From an uncultured Acetatifactor sp. (lineage in GTDB: Bacteria; Bacillota; Clostridia; Lachnospirales; Lachnospiraceae): 9,657 nt of DNA. The stretch is taken from positions 1 through 9,657 of the forward strand of contig CANRMK010000064.1 in assembly GCA_947631715.1 (NCBI GenBank), read 5' to 3'. Shown here in pieces: positions 6,972-9,657 of this stretch; within the stretch, counting starts at the first letter, position 1, and the number at the start of each line of letters is the position of its first letter. Below the pieces are notes generated by a model. The model did no database searches and was not told the origin of the DNA. It saw nothing but the letters and a program-made list of their open reading frames with translations. A program made the translations under genes and the position numbers.

Positions 6972-8228
6972 ATGAGCGAAGAATTTTTTCCGGACGGCAC
7001 AGCGATCGAGGAATGGTTCTATGATCTGAAGATTCCGGAACTTCAGGAAATGGGAAAACAGTATGTGCTTACCGAGTACAATATTTTGGATGACGGGAAA
7101 GTGTATACGAAAGAGATCCAGGAGCTGATCGATACCGCTCATGAGAACGGCGGCGGTGTGATCGTGGTGCCGGCGGGCACATATCTCACAGGCTCTCTCT
7201 TTTTCAAGCAGGGCGTTCATCTCTATGTTTCGGAGGGAGGCGTCCTGAAGGGAAGCAGCGATGTGAGCGATTATGAGCTGCGCAAGACGCGGATAGAGGG
7301 GGAGAGCTGCCTGTACTTTGCCGCTCTTATCAACGCGGACGGAGTGGACGGTTTCACCATGTGGGGGCCCGGCACCATTGACGGGAACGGGTTGAAGTCC
7401 TGGAAGGCTTTCTGGCTGCGGAGGGCATGGAACCCCGCCTGCACCAACAAGGACGAGCAGCGTCCCAGGCTGGTCTACATCTCGAACAGCAGCAACGTGC
7501 TGGTGGCGGGGCTTCATCTGGTGAACTCGCATTTCTGGACCAACCATATCTACAAGTGCGACCATGTGAAATTCCTGAACTGCTACATTTTCTCTCCGGC
7601 AGCGCCGGTGAAAGCGCCCAGCACGGACGCTATCGATATCGACGTGTGCACGGACGTGCTGGTGAAGAATTGCTATCTGGAGGTAAACGACGACTCTGTG
7701 GTGTTAAAGGGCGGCAAGGGGCCCTGGGCGGATACTGCGGAGGAAAACGGCTCCAACGAAAGGATCATCATAGAGGACTGCCTGTACGGTTTCTGCCACG
7801 GCTGCCTTACCTGCGGCTCGGAGTCCGTGCACAACAGGAACATCATCATGCGCAGGATCAAGGTGCTGTGCGGCTCCAATCTGCTGTGGCTGAAGATGCG
7901 GCCGGATACACCCCAGCACTATGAGTACATTACGGTGGAGGATGTGGAGGGAAATATCACTCACTTCCTGAACATTAATCCATGGACCCAGTTCTTTGAC
8001 CTGAAGGGGCGCACGGATATTCCGCTGTCCAAAGCGGATCACGTTGTGATGAGAAACTGCAACTGCCAGTGCGATATTTATTTTAATGTAAAGAAAGAGG
8101 ACAGCCAGTATCTTCTGTCGGATTTTACACTGGAAAATCTTCACATCAAGGCAAAGGAAAACGGATATCAGCCCGATGTAATCCGCAATGCAGTGATCAG
8201 GGACGTTACGGTGGAAAGTGAGCAGTAA
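6972..8228 (+). CDS. GH28-like (polygalacturonase-family) right-handed beta-helix protein, no signal peptide
   Basis: A 418-residue protein with the parallel beta-helix architecture of glycoside hydrolase family 28, whose members hydrolyse galacturonan or rhamnogalacturonan linkages. Family landmarks appear in order: an N-terminal GGVIVVPAGTYLTGSLFFKQGVHLY block (61-85), GPGTIDGNG (132-140), STDAIDID (217-224; canonical NTDGID), VNDDSVVLKGG (238-248; canonical GDDCIAIKSG), CHGCLTCGSE (275-284; canonical GHGLSIGSE) and LWLKMRP (306-311; canonical RIK). Candidate catalytic acids are Asp219, Asp240 and Asp241, with His276 and Lys308 in the supporting positions. There is no signal peptide, and 14 cysteines include CNCQC at 363-367, so it should act in the cytoplasm, perhaps on imported oligosaccharides. 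AAGGAGG (6958-6964) is 7 bases before the ATG. The altered motifs leave catalytic activity and substrate uncertain. Confidence 0.9.
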   Translation: MSEEFFPDGTAIEEWFYDLKIPELQEMGKQYVLTEYNILDDGKVYTKEIQELIDTAHENGGGVIVVPAGTYLTGSLFFKQGVHLYVSEGGVLKGSSDVSDYELRKTRIEGESCLYFAALINADGVDGFTMWGPGTIDGNGLKSWKAFWLRRAWNPACTNKDEQRPRLVYISNSSNVLVAGLHLVNSHFWTNHIYKCDHVKFLNCYIFSPAAPVKAPSTDAIDIDVCTDVLVKNCYLEVNDDSVVLKGGKGPWADTAEENGSNERIIIEDCLYGFCHGCLTCGSESVHNRNIIMRRIKVLCGSNLLWLKMRPDTPQHYEYITVEDVEGNITHFLNINPWTQFFDLKGRTDIPLSKADHVVMRNCNCQCDIYFNVKKEDSQYLLSDFTLENLHIKAKENGYQPDVIRNAVIRDVTVESEQ

Positions 8229-8231
8229 TAA

Positions 8232-8251
8232 GTAGAAAATAAACTTTCTAC
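8232..8251. repeat. AT-rich perfect palindrome after the GH28-like gene
   Basis: GTAGAAA (8232-8238) and TTTCTAC (8245-8251) form a perfect 7-base stem with a 6-base loop, starting 4 bases after the TAA at 8226-8228. There is no following T-tract, so it is not a clear terminator. The rest of 8252-8335 holds only a 5-base hairpin (TGCGC/GCGCA, 8298-8311) and no gene that I can support. Confidence 0.4.
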
Positions 8252-8335
8252 GCCAGAGTTAGCAGTCCATCATCCTAGGGCAGGTCTTGTAGGAATATGC
8301 GCTGAGGCGCACATGGGGTATAAAACGGTACAATG

Positions 8336-8455
8336 CTATTTCATGATCAGGTAGGTCGCAATCTTCTGCGCCAGCTCTTCTGGCAGATCGGCCTGCATGG
8401 CGCCGTTGTCTTTCCACACCCAGCGGTCCTGCGGATTCACTTGATACTCCGTGCC
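8336..8455 (-). pseudogene. Frameshifted C-terminal segment of the M56 peptidase gene
   Basis: Thirty-nine uninterrupted codons in the frame one base out from the main M56 reading frame, ending at TAG (8336-8338). They read like real protein: GTEYQVNPQDRWVWKDNG, then an acidic/amphipathic helix (ADLPEELAQKIATYLI) ending MK. The segment has no start codon with a ribosome binding site, and a TGA at 8459-8461 closes its frame upstream. It therefore makes sense only as the displaced tail of the upstream gene. Adding one base near 8456-8460 would join PEP directly to GTEYQV and restore a continuous protein. No slippery heptamer is present in the 8440-8458 overlap, so programmed frameshifting is unlikely. 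A natural deletion or an assembly error are both possible. Confidence 0.75.
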
Positions 8456-9657
8456 GGCTCAGGCACGCCCTCGAACTCGGAACGGGCTGCGGCTGCTGCG
8501 GGCTCGCTGGATCGTTGTAATTCTGGTATGGGGGCGCCTGTCACGATCCGGACCGCCCTGCCGGACGGATCCAGTTCCCTTAACAGCATTCTGTCGCTGA
8601 AACTGTCCTCTGACATGCGCACTTCTACCGAGTCTTCCATCAGTGCGGCGGTGTGAACGGATTCAAATTCGCCGTTTATCATAGCTTTCGTGATCTTTTC
8701 GTGAACCTCCTGCAGATACTCCTGTGTGACGGTGATATCGGAGGACGCGCCGTCTGCGGGGTGGAACAGATTGTCCATATACAGCAAAAGCTGCAGGGGC
8801 GGCCCGTTGGGATCGTCGCAGGGATAAAAGGCTCCGTCTGCGGCAAAGCCGTCTTTATAGGGAGTGACGGAGAGAAGTTCGCTGCCATCGGAGGCATAAA
8901 GCTTGAGGGCATATTGGTAGCCAATGCGGCTGTTGGGGGCGCTGCTGTTCCCGGAGGCGCCGGAACCGTCCAGCTGCCCGCATAGAGTCAGCAGATCCAG
9001 GAATGCAGTGTTGGAGTCCAGGCGGCTGAAAGCAAGGGTCTCACCGGTCCAGCCCCAGAGGGCGCGGATACTGAAAACATCGTCCGGTGAAATGCCGCAG
9101 ATAGCGCCGCCGTCTACCGCAGTGTTCCCACTTGCGGCAGAGGAGGCGCCGCTTTCCGTACCGTTCTCGCTGCCGGAAGCGGAATTGCCGCTTTCCGGGA
9201 TTCTTGCGGGAGACGGACTGCCGGCTTCCGGCACAGGGACCATGGGAAGCTGCAGCCCGGCTGAAGACTCCGATTCCGCGGAGAGCTCTGTATCCGGGGA
9301 GGAGCCGCTGCGGGCAGGGCTTGTAAGAAGACAGGCCGCCGTCACAGCGCACAGGATCACGCACAGCAGCAGGATGCCCAGGGCAGGCTGACGGTAGGAT
9401 AAGATGCGCCGGATGCGCTCCCGGATGTTAGTCTCTCCGAAGCCGACCGGGCAGGCAAAATAGAACCGTCTGCTGCAGTGACAATCCACCAGAGCCCGCG
9501 CATATCTCTTTCTCTCTTCCGGCTCCATGTCTGAAATGACATATTCGTCACATGCCAGTTCCGTATCCCGGCAGAACAAAATATAAGCGATCCAGACAAG
9601 AGGGTGGAACCAGTAGACGCTTAAAAGCAGGAATGCCAGCACTTTCAGCCAGTGATC
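8437..9657 (-). CDS. M56/BlaR1-type membrane metallopeptidase sensor (5' end missing)
   Basis: The C-terminal 406 residues of a BlaR1/MecR1-family regulatory membrane peptidase. The gene runs off the right edge, taking the first membrane helices and the HExxH zinc motif with it. What remains begins DHWLK, then a membrane helix with YWFHPLVW and RDTELACDEYVI, whose Glu33 and Asp37 (numbered from the partial protein) fit the third zinc-ligand motif ExxxD. The cytoplasmic segment with KRYARAL and RIRRILSYR follows. A last membrane helix (91-113) leads to an extracellular Ser/Gly/Pro/Glu-rich linker (114-185) and a domain of unknown function (about 190-400), not a penicillin-binding sensor. BlaR1 relatives cleave a BlaI-type repressor in response to a ligand; such a partner would probably lie beyond the window. 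The in-frame stop at 8437 follows an apparent frameshift, so the normal tail is lost. Confidence 0.88.
   Translation of the reverse strand, partial: DHWLKVLAFLLLSVYWFHPLVWIAYILFCRDTELACDEYVISDMEPEERKRYARALVDCHCSRRFYFACPVGFGETNIRERIRRILSYRQPALGILLLCVILCAVTAACLLTSPARSGSSPDTELSAESESSAGLQLPMVPVPEAGSPSPARIPESGNSASGSENGTESGASSAASGNTAVDGGAICGISPDDVFSIRALWGWTGETLAFSRLDSNTAFLDLLTLCGQLDGSGASGNSSAPNSRIGYQYALKLYASDGSELLSVTPYKDGFAADGAFYPCDDPNGPPLQLLLYMDNLFHPADGASSDITVTQEYLQEVHEKITKAMINGEFESVHTAALMEDSVEVRMSEDSFSDRMLLRELDPSGRAVRIVTGAPIPELQRSSEPAAAAARSEFEGVPEPARSIK

Noticed and set aside
6399..7565. A 388-codon minus-strand open frame across the nitroreductase and GH28-like genes
   Set aside because: Antisense shadow crossing a gene boundary. 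Both plus-strand genes have strong ribosome binding sites and family motifs.
8437..8461. Programmed ribosomal frameshifting to reach the shifted C-terminal tail
   Set aside because: The overlap between the two frames contains no slippery heptamer or evident stimulatory structure. A simple one-base indel is the simpler explanation.
8924..9391. Plus-strand open frames opposite the M56 linker
   Set aside because: They mirror the Ser/Gly/Pro-rich low-complexity linker on the minus strand and have no ribosome binding site or domain.

Overview
The window looks like chromosomal DNA from a gut-type member of the Clostridia, most likely Lachnospiraceae. The support is moderately GC-rich coding sequence, strong GGAGG-type ribosome binding sites, a PcsB/CwlO-type hydrolase, an M56 (BlaR1-like) membrane peptidase with a Ser/Gly-rich linker, and several Firmicute-style proteins of unknown role. 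No phage, transposase, integrase, CRISPR array, tRNA or rRNA was seen. The assignment to a lineage is inference from protein style, not from a marker gene.

Left part (1-2802): a secreted coiled-coil NlpC/P60 peptidoglycan hydrolase is followed by a complete endonuclease IV (nfo) with all nine metal ligands. Both are on the plus strand. A convergent minus-strand gene encodes a 145-residue helical protein of unknown function. A strong hairpin at 2205-2245 separates it from nfo and suits termination of the minus-strand transcript best. An AT-rich divergent promoter region precedes a plus-strand, membrane-anchored metallo-beta-lactamase-fold hydrolase.

Middle part (3826-8228): a good sigma-A-type promoter (TTGACA, 17 nt, TAACAT) with a structured leader precedes five co-directional genes. 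They are a lipoprotein amino-acid binding protein, its permease and its ATPase (a complete polar amino-acid ABC importer), then a nitroreductase-family flavoprotein, then a GH28-like (polygalacturonase-family) right-handed beta-helix protein without a signal peptide. Gaps of 15-83 bases and the absence of a clear internal terminator suggest, but do not prove, one transcription unit.

Right part (8336-9657, minus strand): the 3' end of an M56/BlaR1-type membrane peptidase-sensor gene that begins beyond the right edge. Its extracellular part is not a penicillin-binding domain but a linker plus a domain of unknown function. Its reading frame is broken near 8456. A 39-codon segment in a shifted frame (8336-8455) looks like the natural C-terminus, so the copy carries a one-base indel, whether real or a sequence error.

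I found no convincing new multi-gene system. The items most worth a second look are the M56 frameshift, the cytoplasmic cysteine-rich GH28-like protein with altered motifs, and its linkage to an amino-acid importer and a flavoprotein.
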